In this document: one piece after another, positions 42,000 to 51,089 of the stretch
Layout: each line of letters starts with the position of its first letter
Position numbering within the stretch: position 1 is the stretch's first letter
NCBI RefSeq assembly: GCF_008935055.1
Contig: NZ_CP043028.1
Location: 1,459,901 to 1,523,900 of the forward strand
Direction of reading: 5' to 3'
Origin: Pseudobutyrivibrio xylanivorans
GTDB lineage: Bacteria > Bacillota > Clostridia > Lachnospirales > Lachnospiraceae
DNA length: 64,000 nt
Made by a program: the position numbers and the translations under genes
Notes under the pieces: generated by a model
Databases searched by the model: none
What the model was told of the DNA's origin: nothing
What the model saw: the letters and a program-made list of their open reading frames with translations, nothing else

Positions 42000-42794
42000 T
42001 TATAATTCACGCGATTTTTCGATGCAGACGCGCTCTGCTTCGATAACTGCATTTCTGAAACCAAGAGCTTCGAGGGCTGCGACTGCCTCTATTGTAGTGC
42101 CACCTGGGGAGCAAACATTATCTTTAAGAACTCCTGGGTGCTCTCCTGTCTCGAGGACCATCTTTGCTGAACCAAGCACTGCCTGAGCAGCGAACTTGTA
42201 TGCCTGCTTTCTAGGCATTCCCTCTGCCACGGCACCGTCTGCAAGAGCCTCGATAAACATAAATACATAGGCTGGTGAAGAACCGCTGATTCCAACAACA
42301 GCATCCTGAAGCTTTTCAGGAACAACATCAGCCTTACCAAATGATTCAAAGAGTTCAACTACGATCTCACAGTCTTCCTCTGATACAAACTTGTTTGGGC
42401 TTAGGGCACTCATCGCCTCTCCAACCAATGCTGGAGTGTTTGGCATAACTCTGATAAGCTTCAAATCTTTTCCAAATAACTCAGTCAATCTCTCCAATGA
42501 CTGGCCGGCTGCAATACTTACAACAACCTTATCCGTGAAATCCATGTCCTTTATTCCACTTATGGCATCTGGTAGATATTGTGGCTTCACCGCAATAATA
42601 ATAATATCCGCAAAATCAACTACGTCTCTATTGCTGATGCTTGTATTAACTCCAAGCTCTTCAATGAGCTCATCAAGTGTAGCCTGAAAAATATCACTTG
42701 CCATTATATCTTGTGCTTCAACTGTGCCAGATGAAATCATTCCACCCATCATCGCACTGCCCATATTACCTGCACCAATAAATCCAATCTTCAT
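42000..42794 (-). CDS. proC: Pyrroline-5-carboxylate reductase
   Basis: Last enzyme of proline synthesis, reducing 1-pyrroline-5-carboxylate with NAD(P)H. The 264-residue protein begins MKIGFIGAGNMGSAMMGGMI with the Rossmann motif. VMPNTPALVGEAMSAL and the C-terminal signature SPGGTTIEAVAALEALGFR are diagnostic. The ATG at 42794 has CTGGAGG with seven bases of spacing and begins exactly at the conserved N-terminus, so the open frame further upstream is not used. No proA or proB is close. Confidence 0.95.
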   Translation of the reverse strand: MKIGFIGAGNMGSAMMGGMISSGTVEAQDIMASDIFQATLDELIEELGVNTSISNRDVVDFADIIIIAVKPQYLPDAISGIKDMDFTDKVVVSIAAGQSLERLTELFGKDLKLIRVMPNTPALVGEAMSALSPNKFVSEEDCEIVVELFESFGKADVVPEKLQDAVVGISGSSPAYVFMFIEALADGAVAEGMPRKQAYKFAAQAVLGSAKMVLETGEHPGVLKDNVCSPGGTTIEAVAALEALGFRNAVIEAERVCIEKSREL

Positions 42795-42943
42795 GTCGAT
42801 TTCCTCCAGAAAAAAACAAGCCCTATAACAACATCCTAAGTGTAACATTTTAGATTTATTCTGTACATTTATTTTTCCTTGTTGCTTGGCTGCTGGTAAT
42901 AAAAGTTGCAATAGTTGCTACCTGTTTCACTTATCAATTTAAT

Positions 42944-43222
42944 AGGTACTAAAAAACTTGATATTTTACTGTCTCATATAAATTCTTATTCTTAGGCAGT
43001 AAAAATTTCTAATATTTTACTACCCCTCAGAAAAATCAATCTACTGGTAGTAAAAAAAACCTTATTTTTACTACCTATATTCCAAAGCCTTATTAGGTAG
43101 TAAAATCAGCCTATTTTTTACTACCTAATTTCAATTTTTAATTACAGATGATAAAAACCTTTAGATATTTACTTCCTAGAAAAATCATTGTTTTTATAGG
43201 TAGTAGAGCAAAAACAAGTAGC
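42944..43222. repeat. Palindrome array B2 (about 51-bp period), same family as B1
   Basis: Six units start near 42944, 42994, 43044, 43095, 43145 and 43197. The best has arms GGTAGTAAAA / TTTTACTACC. Palindromes are about 31 bp and spacers about 20 bases with unrelated sequence. Arms in each unit change together (for example AGGCAGTAAAA against TTTTACTACCCC). The repeat matches array B1 at 14543. The last unit runs into a gene remnant. Confidence 0.8.
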
Positions 43223-43343
43223 AAAATATATAAAATTTCCCTCCAAAAATTGGAATGCAATCATTGGTGCTAATGGTAACACCACATTTGGATTCCAGGG
43301 ATCAGGTGAAATTGGCGATGTTATTGAATATGTTTTCCAGTAA
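43200..43343 (+). pseudogene. C-terminal remnant of a secreted glycoside hydrolase (carbohydrate-binding module)
   Basis: A 47-codon frame without a start, opened by a TAG in the array, ends NWNAIIGANGNTTFGFQGSG, EIGDVIEYVFQ and stop. The NWN...TTFGFQGSG pattern is the end of CBM2-type cellulose-binding modules. The rest of the enzyme is missing, apparently replaced by array B2. Family assignment is by pattern. Confidence 0.55.
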
Positions 43344-43353
43344 AATATGACTT

Positions 43354-43445
43354 CTTGTGGGCTACTTAAGGAAAAAGCCCACAAGAACTTGGCTTTGCCA
43401 AGCAATATTTTCTTTCAGAAAATATTGGTCCATGTCCGGTTCTTG
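43354..43445. repeat. Small multi-hairpin palindrome
   Basis: CTTGTGGGCT / AGCCCACAAG, then CAAGAAC...GTTCTTG enclosing TTGGC TTT GCCAA and CAATATTTTCT TTC AGAAAATATTG. It resembles the other multi-branched palindromes in architecture but not in sequence, and directly follows the CBM remnant, so the first stem may be its terminator. Confidence 0.65.
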
Positions 43446-43490
43446 ATTTTCTGAGGAAAATTAAAAACCTTTAAATAACAATACTAAAAA

Positions 43491-43531
43491 AGTATCTCCC
43501 AAGTTTTTTTGAATCTGGGAGATACTTTTGT
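43491..43531 (+). terminator. Intrinsic terminator
   Basis: AGTATCTCCCA / TGGGAGATACT 11-bp stem followed by TTTGTTTTT. It lies between the remnant region and the MFS promoter. Confidence 0.75.
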
Positions 43532-43576
43532 TTTTCAATAATATCTTTTACATTCTTGCTCCCCCGCTGGCACTAC

Positions 43577-43605
43577 TTGTAATCAAGCTTTTTATCAGAT
43601 ATAAT
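43577..43605 (+). promoter_or_regulatory. Vegetative promoter for the MFS gene
   Basis: TTGTAA at 43577-43582 and a consensus TATAAT at 43600-43605 are separated by exactly 17 bases, 42 bases upstream of the start codon. The promoter is intact although the gene is interrupted. Confidence 0.7.
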
Positions 43606-43646
43606 CCAATAAATATCGTAAATACGAAGCACAAATAGGAGACAAG

Positions 43647-44879
43647 ATGAAATTATTCAGCCAATATAAGGGTTTAAGTAGAGCTAATTACATACTGTTT
43701 ATAGGTCGAATCGTCACAAATATGGGTGCCATGATTTGGCCTATGCTAACACTTATTCTTAATAAGAAAATTGGGTTCAATGCCACTGAAACTGCGCTTT
43801 TTACTATTTTCTCTGGCATTTTATTTTTACCTGCAAATCTTTTGGGTGGACATGTGGCTGACAGGTTCAATAAGAAGCGTGTCATTATTTACTGTGACAT
43901 TATGTCTATTGTTTTATTTGTCATCAGTGGTTTCCTGCCTCTTTCTATATTCTCTATCTGCGTGCTGTTAGTAGGCGCTTTTTTCCAGACTTTGGAAGGC
44001 CCTGCATATCAGGCTCTGGTTGCTGATATTACACCTGCAGAAAAAAGAGAAAAAGCATTTTCTTTATTATATTTAGGAGCCAATATCGGACTTATCCTCT
44101 CGCCTACATTAGCTGGATTGCTTTTCAATAATTATCTCTGGCTGTGTTTTATAATCAGTGGTCTATCTATCAGTGTATCAACAGTATTAATTGGACTGTT
44201 CGTAAAAGATGAAAAGCTGGAGGAAGCTCCTGTAGAAGATGTTGAAGAATCCGCTGACGATGGCCTAAACATCTGGAATATTATCAGAAATAGCGGCGCA
44301 TTGATTGCATTTATTATTTCGTTGGCATTCTATCAGGGTGCTTACTCCTAGTTTGGATACCTGATGCCTTTAGACATAGCAAAAGCCTTTCCGGTGAAAG
44401 GCTCTGTAATATATGGAACTATCACTAGTGTAAACTGTTTCTTAGTAGTTTTGTTTACACCTATTATCACAATGTTTTTTGAAAAGGTTGATCTAACCAA
44501 AAAATTCGCCTTAGGTGTAATCCTTCAGGCTATCAGCTTTGCAGCATTTTTAATGTCCTTCGGTATCATCGGAGGATACTATATTTCTATCGCCCTCTTC
44601 ACCTTCGGCGAAATCCTCACCACTATCATGATGGGAGCTTTCCTAGCAGAACGTGTACCAGAGAGCCACCGCGGACGTATCTTTGGAGTAACAAACTTCG
44701 CCGGTGCTTTTATGCAGGGCATCACACAGTTCTGCAGCGGAAGAATGTTTGACGCCTTCGGCCCTTCATACGCCTGGGCATTCTCCATCGCCATGACTAT
44801 GGTTGCTGTTATTGCAGCACTGATGCTTGTATACTTAGACAAAAAAGAGTTTAGCCAGCTGTATGTTCAGGCTGACTAA
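43647..44879 (+). pseudogene. MFS transporter interrupted by one in-frame amber stop
   Basis: A 410-codon major facilitator superfamily efflux-type transporter with twelve predicted helices. The MFS loop 2-3 motif is GGHVADRFNKKRVIIYCD. Codon 235 is TAG (44349-44351) in YQGAYS-stop-FGYLMPLD. Both sides are fully open in the same frame. Related transporters often have YSQWG or similar at this point, so CAG to TAG is the simplest change. The ribosome site (AGGAGAC) and promoter are intact, which indicates a recent mutation, a readthrough case, or a sequence error. Confidence 0.85.
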
Positions 44880-44901
44880 ACTCATTATCTTACGTATTCG
44901 A

Positions 44902-45721
44902 TTACTGCACTTTTCTATTTCCTGCAAGAACCTCTTTATAGTCCTCCAGGTTCTTTCTAAGAAGCACAGGAATATTCAGCTCATATGGGCAGTGTGTCAT
45001 GCATTTTCCGCATTCAATACAGTCGTTGATTTTTTCCATTTCTTCCTGCCAGTGTTCACTGAGCCATCCGGCACTAGGCGCTCTTCTAAGCATCAGTATC
45101 ATTCTGTTACACTGATTAATCTGGATACCAACTGTGCAAGGCATGCAGTAGCCACATCCACGACAGAATTCTCCACTAAGCTCATTCTTCTCATCCACAA
45201 TAAACTTAGCTATTTCAGCATCATATTCTGGTGTATTATCCATATATGATAGCCATTCATCCAGCTCAGATTCCTTTTGTATTCCCCAGATTGGAACTGC
45301 TCCGTCAAACTGGCTGATGAAAGCCATAGCAGCCTTGGAATTTGTAATTAATCCTCCAGCCAAGCCCTTCATCCCAATGAAACCCACATTGTTTTCATTG
45401 CAAAGCTTTAGAAGCTCTATTTCTTTATCTGAAGCCAAATAGCTCATAGGATACTGTACTGTTTCATATAAGCCAGACTCAATAAGCTCTTTAGCAACCC
45501 CAAGCTTATGTGCGGTTCCTGCAATATGGCGTATCTTTCCCTGGCGCTTAGCCTCTTCCATACACTCATACATTCCAGTTCCATCTCCAGGCTTGTAGCA
45601 CTGTCCCATCATATGAAACTGATAAATATCAATGTAATCAGTTTTAAGATTTGTAAGGGATGTATCCAAATCCGTTCTGTGGAACCTTAATACCAGTACG
45701 TCCTAATGTGACTTCTTTCAT
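44902..45721 (-). pseudogene. Aldo/keto reductase (4Fe-4S type) with internal deletion
   Basis: The start is intact: an AAGGTG site, then MKEVTLGRTGIKVPQNGFG, the normal N-terminus of ferredoxin-type aldo/keto reductases. At about 45663 the sequence jumps, out of frame, to LDTSLTNLKTDYIDIYQFHM, so roughly 110 residues with the catalytic Asp, Tyr and Lys are missing. The rest continues normally to the C-terminus with CRGCGYCMPC and CIECGKCMTHCPYELN clusters. The junction lies in TTTGGAT, which fits a deletion between short repeats. It is 10 bases downstream of the aminotransferase gene. Confidence 0.85.
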
Positions 45722-45730
45722 AGCAACACC

Positions 45731-47020
45731 TTATATAGCCTTCATATTGATAAGCTTCTCAAGATATGCGATACGTGCGCAAACTGTGAAGACATCTGCT
45801 GCCTGCTCGAGCTCCTCGATTGGTGGAAGTGATGGAGCGAAGCGGATGATTGAATCGTTAGGGTCCATGTGGTATGGGAAAGGAGCGCCTGCTGGTGTAA
45901 GAACAACACCTGCCTCCTTTGCCAAATCTACGATACGAGTAGCTGTGCCCTTTGGTGCCTCGAAGGTGATGAAGTATCCACCCTTTGGTGAAATCCATCT
46001 ACCGCATTCTGGCTCTGTTAAATCTCTCTCCATTGTCTTGATAACGAGCTCAAACTTAGGGCGAAGGATCTTAGCGTGTCTTTCCATATGCTTTTCAACA
46101 GATTCAACATCTGCAAAATATCTTGCATGGCGAAGCATATTAATCTTGTCAAAGCCGATTGTCTGAACTGTAAGTGTCTTCTTAAGCTCCTCGCGGTTGT
46201 TGTGATTGCAAGCGATAGCAGCGATTCCACCACCTGCGAAAGTAATCTTTGATGTAGAAGCAAACTCAAATACTAAGTCTGGATTGTCTGCCTCTTCACA
46301 CTCGTGAAGAATATTTAAAATCTTCTTCTTTTCCTTGTATAGATGGTGTACCGCATATGCATTATCCCAGAATACTCTGAAGTCCTTAGCTGCTGGCTTA
46401 AGGTTTGCCATACGGCGAACAACCTCATCAGAATATACAATACCCTGTGGATTAGAATACTTAGGTACACACCAGATACCCTTGATGCTGTCATCAGCAG
46501 CTACAAGGCCTTCTACAACATCCATATCTGGGCCGTCCTCATTCATAGGGACATTTATCATATCAAAACCAAAGTGCTGTGTAATAGCGAAATGTCTGTC
46601 ATAACCTGGAACTGGGCAAAGCCATCTAACTCGCTCAAGCTTGCACCAAGGTGTGCATCCACCGAAACCAAACATATAACCACGAGCAACTGCATCAAAC
46701 ATAAGATTAAGCGATGAGTTTCCTCCAACGATAACCTGTTCTGGCTGGCAATCCATAATCTCTGCCATAAGATGCTGAGCTTCAACGATGCCCTCAAGCT
46801 GTCCGTAATTTCTAGTCTCTACTCCGTTCATGCACTTCATAAGTGACTTTCCATCGAGAATATCAAAAAGAGGCATAGAAAGATTAAGCTGCTCAACTGA
46901 TGGCTTACCTCTGCTCATATCAAGCTTAAGCCCTCTTCGCTGCCAATCTTTATACTGGCTAAACAGCTGCTCCTTCTCTGCTTCTAGTTCCTGTAATGAC
47001 ATTTCGCTGTACTTTTTCAT
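45731..47020 (-). CDS. Class I/II PLP aminotransferase (MocR-like/Aminotran_MocR group)
   Basis: A 429-residue cytoplasmic PLP-dependent aminotransferase. The PLP lysine lies in FASTSKITFAGGGIAA. MSRGKPSVEQLNLSMP at the N-terminus and GVVLTPAGAPFPYHMDPNDS near the C-terminus match the PF12897 group, whose members are mostly annotated as aspartate or alanine-type aminotransferases. There is no DNA-binding domain. The start has GGAAGG at eight bases. The substrate is unknown. It was the first gene of a pair with the now broken aldo/keto reductase. Confidence 0.82.
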   Translation of the reverse strand: MKKYSEMSLQELEAEKEQLFSQYKDWQRRGLKLDMSRGKPSVEQLNLSMPLFDILDGKSLMKCMNGVETRNYGQLEGIVEAQHLMAEIMDCQPEQVIVGGNSSLNLMFDAVARGYMFGFGGCTPWCKLERVRWLCPVPGYDRHFAITQHFGFDMINVPMNEDGPDMDVVEGLVAADDSIKGIWCVPKYSNPQGIVYSDEVVRRMANLKPAAKDFRVFWDNAYAVHHLYKEKKKILNILHECEEADNPDLVFEFASTSKITFAGGGIAAIACNHNNREELKKTLTVQTIGFDKINMLRHARYFADVESVEKHMERHAKILRPKFELVIKTMERDLTEPECGRWISPKGGYFITFEAPKGTATRIVDLAKEAGVVLTPAGAPFPYHMDPNDSIIRFAPSLPPIEELEQAADVFTVCARIAYLEKLINMKAI

Positions 47021-47047
47021 TGCATGGTCCTTCCTTTGTTACTTAAT

Positions 47048-48370
47048 TTATTTATCATTTCGTACCTTATCAAGATACTCATTGATTGTCTGTTCATATC
47101 CCAGATTTCCCGGGCGATAGAAATCACCGATTTCCAAACCTTCAGGTAAGTATCGTTGGTGTGAAAAATGATTTGGAAAATCGTGTGCATATTCGTAGCC
47201 AATGCCGTGTCCAAGCTTGCCCGCTGATTTGTAGTGGGCATCCTGGAGGTGAGTAGGTATTGGTCGCGTGGTATTGTTTCTCACCTCAGCCAAAGCCAAG
47301 TCGATAGCTCCGTAGGCTGAATTTGACTTTGGTGCGCAGGCTACATAGGTGGCAGCATGTGAAAGAATAATCCGCGACTCAGGCATTCCTATTCGCTCAA
47401 CAGCAAGGAATGCATTTGTTGCTACTACCAGTGCCATCGGATCTGCATTACCAACATCCTCAGATGCACAGATGCAAATTCGTCTGGCAATAAACTTCGG
47501 GTCCTCCCCTGCATAAAGCATTCGCGCCAAATAATAAACTGCCGCATCTGGGTCAGAACCTCTCATACTCTTAATGAAAGCAGAAATTGTATCATAATGA
47601 TTATCGCCATCCTTGTCGTATTTGATAACACGACGCTGGATACATTCACTAGCCACATCTATTGTAATATGAATTTTTCCATCTTCAGCTCTGTCTGTTG
47701 TGAGCACACCAAGCTCGATAGCTGTAAGAGCACTTCTGGCATCTCCATTTGCAATATCTGCAAGGAATTCAAGAGCATCATCATCGATGACGGCGTTATA
47801 ACTACCAAGTCCCTTCTCAGTATCGGTGATTGCTCGCATAATCAAAGTTTTTATATCTGAAGCATCAAGTGGCTTCAGCTCAAAAATAATAGACCTTGAA
47901 AGAAGAGCTCCGTTAACCTCGAAATAAGGGTTTTCTGTGGTGGCACCGATTAGAATGATGGTGCCATCTTCAACAAATGGAAGCAGGTAATCCTGCTGTC
48001 CCTTGTTGAATCTATGAATCTCATCTATAAACAGGATTGTCTTTTTGCCGTAAGCCCCGAGCGTTTGCTTAGCGGCCTCGACAACCGCTTCCATGTCCTT
48101 CTTACCAGATGTCGTTGCGTTTATAGATGTAAATTCCGCTGCTGTGGTATGGGCGATAACCTGTGCAAGAGTGGTCTTGCCTGTGCCAGGAGGCCCATAA
48201 AAAATAATGGAAGAAAGCTTGTCTGCCTTGATAGCACGATAAAGAAGCTTATCCTTGCCAATGATATGCTGCTGACCAACCACCTCATCAAGTGTGGTAG
48301 GACGCAGGCGAGCTGCAAGAGGCGACTCCTTTTTCTTGGCTTCCTGCCTCATGTAATCAAATAAATCCAT
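47048..48370 (-). CDS. rarA: Replication-associated recombination protein A (RarA/MgsA)
   Basis: A 440-residue clamp-loader-like AAA+ ATPase that acts at stalled replication forks. Walker A is GPPGTGKTTLAQ near residue 60, Walker B FIDEIHRFNKGQQD near 116, sensor 1 IGATTENP. The C-terminal DP-AAVYYLARMLYAGEDPKFI and GIGYEYAHDFPNHFSHQRYLP blocks are diagnostic for RarA. The start follows GAGGT. The length is normal. It lies 28 bases upstream of the aminotransferase gene on the same strand. Confidence 0.95.
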   Translation of the reverse strand: MDLFDYMRQEAKKKESPLAARLRPTTLDEVVGQQHIIGKDKLLYRAIKADKLSSIIFYGPPGTGKTTLAQVIAHTTAAEFTSINATTSGKKDMEAVVEAAKQTLGAYGKKTILFIDEIHRFNKGQQDYLLPFVEDGTIILIGATTENPYFEVNGALLSRSIIFELKPLDASDIKTLIMRAITDTEKGLGSYNAVIDDDALEFLADIANGDARSALTAIELGVLTTDRAEDGKIHITIDVASECIQRRVIKYDKDGDNHYDTISAFIKSMRGSDPDAAVYYLARMLYAGEDPKFIARRICICASEDVGNADPMALVVATNAFLAVERIGMPESRIILSHAATYVACAPKSNSAYGAIDLALAEVRNNTTRPIPTHLQDAHYKSAGKLGHGIGYEYAHDFPNHFSHQRYLPEGLEIGDFYRPGNLGYEQTINEYLDKVRNDK

Positions 48371-48494
48371 GCTTTACCTCGCTAAAGTGATTACCTCTGA
48401 TACTATACTACACATTATCCGCTATTACAACTAAAAATTTGCGTATGGCGGACATTTGTCCGTATCAGAAAAAATATTACTAATCTCCAGCCTC

Positions 48495-49154
48495 TTAATT
48501 AGGCGAATAGTAGGAAACTTTCATAATGCCTTCCAGCTTACTAAGGCTTTCAACAGTTTCATGAGAAATCTCGTCATCACACTCAATCACCATGACAGCC
48601 TCGCCACCACGATTCTTTCGGTAAAGCTGCATTGTGGCAATATTAATTCCCTGCTTTCCAAGGACACTTGTCACCTCTGTAATATAGCCGGGCTGATCCA
48701 CGTTATGAACGATAAGGGTAGGACATTCTCCGGAAAAGCTGACCGTCACTCCGTCCAGACCGCACACCTCAATTCGACCACCGCCTAGAGATGCAGCAAC
48801 CACTTCTACCTGATTTCCGCTAACCCCATGCATAACCACCTTTGCGGTATTTGGATGGGCATCGCCTAAATCCACATTGGAAATGGTAAATTTCAGCCCC
48901 TCTTCCTCAGCAATTTCAAAGCTGTTAGGAATGCGTATGTCATCACATGGCATGCCAATAAGTCCTGCCACCAACGCCTTGTCAGTACCATGGCCCTTAC
49001 CTGTTTTCGCGAAGGAACCATGCAGAAAAATATCTACACTTTGAATTTTTTCTCCCATTAGCTTGGAAGATACATTGCCAATTTTGACAGCTCCTGCTGT
49101 ATGAGAGCTGGATGGTCCAACCATAACCGGACCGATAATATCGAAAATGTTCAT
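48495..49154 (-). CDS. sdaAB: L-serine dehydratase, iron-sulfur type, beta subunit
   Basis: Small subunit of the two-subunit L-serine dehydratase that deaminates serine to pyruvate. The 219-residue protein has IGPVMVGPSSSHTAGAVKIG at the N-terminus and a C-terminal ACT domain (TLIVHNVDQPGYITEVTSVL). Its ATG lies two bases after the sdaAA stop, so translation is coupled. Serine is probably bound at the ACT domain as in known enzymes of this type. The enzyme lets the cell ferment serine. Confidence 0.93.
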   Translation of the reverse strand: MNIFDIIGPVMVGPSSSHTAGAVKIGNVSSKLMGEKIQSVDIFLHGSFAKTGKGHGTDKALVAGLIGMPCDDIRIPNSFEIAEEEGLKFTISNVDLGDAHPNTAKVVMHGVSGNQVEVVAASLGGGRIEVCGLDGVTVSFSGECPTLIVHNVDQPGYITEVTSVLGKQGINIATMQLYRKNRGGEAVMVIECDDEISHETVESLSKLEGIMKVSYYSPN

Positions 49155-49156
49155 AA

Positions 49157-50017
49157 TTAGATAGACTCTTTTATCCTTTCACCAGTTGGTGTCGCTGCAA
49201 CTCCACCATTGCCAGTTTCTTTAATATCTAGGTTCATATTTTTGCCAATAGAACTCATAGCATCGAAAACTTCGTCTGCAGGGATGCGGCTTTCAATTCC
49301 AGCCATAGTAAGCTCCGCTGATGTAACTGCATTCATGGCGCCACATACGTTTCGCTTAACACACGGAACCTCTACAAGTCCTGCCACTGGGTCGCATGCC
49401 AAGCCAAGAAGATTCTTAAGGGCAAGTGCGGCTGCATTTGCAGACTGTGTTCCACTGCCGCCCTGTAAATAAACCAAGCCTGCCGCTGCCATGGAGCTGG
49501 CTGAACCAATCTCTGCCTGACAGCCTCCTTCTGCACCAGCCAGGGATGCACGCTTTGCAATAACTGCACCGACTCCTGCCGCCACAAAAAGTGCCTCTGT
49601 CATCTTGTCATCAGATAGTCCCAGCTTCTCCTGAGTTGCAATGAAAACTGCTGGAACCACACCACAGGAACCAGCTGTTGGTGCTGCAACAATTCGCTTC
49701 ATGCAGGCATTTCCCTCAGCAACGCGAAGGGCAAGCTCCATAACTCTGCCTGTAAACTCGCCTACAAGTGGCTTTCCATTATCCAAATACTGGCGAAGCA
49801 TTCCTGCCTCGCCACCTACAAGCCCACTGTTACTTCGTATATGCGAATCATAATTCAGAGCTGATTCCTTCATGGCAATGTACATTTTCTTCATTGTCTC
49901 AAAGGATTCTTCCTCAGATACCGCCCTTTCACGGCAATCATCCTCCTGAACTATTTTCCAGAAAGGTTTGCCTGTATTAATTTCCTTCTCGCATATTTCT
50001 TCTATTGATTCAAACAT
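49157..50017 (-). CDS. sdaAA: L-serine dehydratase, iron-sulfur type, alpha subunit
   Basis: Catalytic subunit carrying the 4Fe-4S cluster. The 286-residue protein has NSGLVGGEAGMLRQY, RIVAAPTAGSCGVVPAVF and the ASLAGAEGGCQAEIGSASSM block, with cluster cysteines in GSCGVVP, GGCQAE and NLLGLACDPV. An AGAGG site lies in the 12 bases after the P1-peptidase stop. The order P1 peptidase, sdaAA, sdaAB forms a compact operon for amino acid breakdown. Confidence 0.94.
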   Translation of the reverse strand: MFESIEEICEKEINTGKPFWKIVQEDDCRERAVSEEESFETMKKMYIAMKESALNYDSHIRSNSGLVGGEAGMLRQYLDNGKPLVGEFTGRVMELALRVAEGNACMKRIVAAPTAGSCGVVPAVFIATQEKLGLSDDKMTEALFVAAGVGAVIAKRASLAGAEGGCQAEIGSASSMAAAGLVYLQGGSGTQSANAAALALKNLLGLACDPVAGLVEVPCVKRNVCGAMNAVTSAELTMAGIESRIPADEVFDAMSSIGKNMNLDIKETGNGGVAATPTGERIKESI

Positions 50018-50029
50018 AAATAACCTCTA

Positions 50030-50977
50030 TTACTTTGTGCTACGCTTAATCGCTTCGCATATTACATGGTTCGCTATGGTGCCAACCACATCCGTGTTCG
50101 CCTCCACAGCTCCAAGTGACATAGCATAAATGCTGTCTCCATCCATTGAAGTGTGGATTGGACGAATACATCTAGCATAACCGTCATGCCCCATTCCTGC
50201 AACCTTACACAGCTTAGTTTTATCAAGTTTTGCGTTTGTAAGGATGATACCGATAGTGGTATTTGCTGCCATACCTGTTGGTGCATTTGCATACATGCCG
50301 AGCATCAACTCCTCACAGGAAAGCTCATTAGGTGCAGTGCCCTGCTCGTTCATGACTCCCGCAATTCGCGCGCCAGTCTGATAATCATAAATATCGCCAA
50401 GGGCATTTGTGCAAACAATAGCACCAACCTTCAAATCCCCAAGCTGTACCGCATAGCTTCCAATTCCAGTTTTGGTACATCTGTCTGGTCCAAGGACCTT
50501 ACCAACTGTAGCCCCACAGCCACAGCCATGATTTCCATCCTGATAATTACCATGCTCTCCTTCAAATGCTTTTGAAGCTGCCTCATAGCCCATCTTCTTA
50601 TCAGGATATACATCACTGCTGCCATACATCAAATCAAAAATATCTGACTGGCAAACAAGAGGAACGCGAACAGGTCCAACAGGAAATCCTATCTCATGCT
50701 CTGCTAAGCACTGCATTACACCACCTGCCGCATCAAGGCCAAATGCTGAGCCACCGCCAAGTACCACAGCGTGAACTACCTCAGCTGCTGCAAGTGGGTC
50801 CATCAGCCCGGACTCACGGCTGGCAGGCCCGCCGCCTCTGATATCAAGCCCTGTAGGTGCCCCCTCAGGTGCCACAATAACTGTTACTCCAGTCTTGGCA
50901 TCCTCGTTTTCAACTTGACCGATTCTAACATTTCCAATATCGCATATACGTATCTCTTTTAGTAAAGTCTTGTCCAT
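50030..50977 (-). CDS. P1-family (DmpA-like) aminopeptidase
   Basis: A 315-residue member of the S58/P1 peptidase family, self-cleaving N-terminal nucleophile aminopeptidases. NVRIGQVENEDAKTGVTVIV, DIRGGGPASRESGLMDP and VLGGGSAFGLDAAGGVMQ are diagnostic. The self-cleavage region is AANTTIGIILTNAKL, which suggests a Thr nucleophile rather than the Ser of DmpA. The ATG at 50977 has GAGGAG at seven bases. It heads the serine dehydratase operon, so a role in peptide or amino acid catabolism is likely. Confidence 0.88.
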   Translation of the reverse strand: MDKTLLKEIRICDIGNVRIGQVENEDAKTGVTVIVAPEGAPTGLDIRGGGPASRESGLMDPLAAAEVVHAVVLGGGSAFGLDAAGGVMQCLAEHEIGFPVGPVRVPLVCQSDIFDLMYGSSDVYPDKKMGYEAASKAFEGEHGNYQDGNHGCGCGATVGKVLGPDRCTKTGIGSYAVQLGDLKVGAIVCTNALGDIYDYQTGARIAGVMNEQGTAPNELSCEELMLGMYANAPTGMAANTTIGIILTNAKLDKTKLCKVAGMGHDGYARCIRPIHTSMDGDSIYAMSLGAVEANTDVVGTIANHVICEAIKRSTK

Positions 50978-50994
50978 CCTATTTCTCCTCATAA

Positions 50995-51066
50995 AAAAAG
51001 AAAAAGCTTCTTAATATATTCATGATTTAATCTTAACTAATCAATCATCCTATATCAAGAAGCCTT
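50995..51066 (-). terminator. Terminator of panD
   Basis: AGGCTTCTTGATATA pairs with TATATTAAGAAGCTT across a 32-base loop, followed by TTTTTCTTTTTTT on the minus strand. It ends the pan operon before the P1-peptidase gene. Confidence 0.7.
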
Positions 51067-51089
51067 TCTATATTATTTATTGCTATTAT

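Noticed and set aside
42944..43222. CRISPR array
   Set aside because: The repeats are palindromic through their whole length and diverge between units, spacers are only about 20 bases, and no cas gene is in the window. The same holds for the arrays at 5949 and 14543.
44349..44351. Recoded TAG (pyrrolysine) in the MFS gene
   Set aside because: MFS proteins are not known pyrrolysine users, no pyl genes are visible, and a CAG to TAG change explains it. It is kept as pseudogene or read-through.
44902..45669. Complete 255-residue aldo/keto reductase starting at an internal ATG
   Set aside because: No ribosome site, the N-terminal TIM-barrel part is missing, and the true N-terminus is found 50 bases upstream in another frame.
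48440..48475. Terminator after sdaAB (GGACAAATGTCC)
   Set aside because: The stem is short and the T-rich stretch is too far away.
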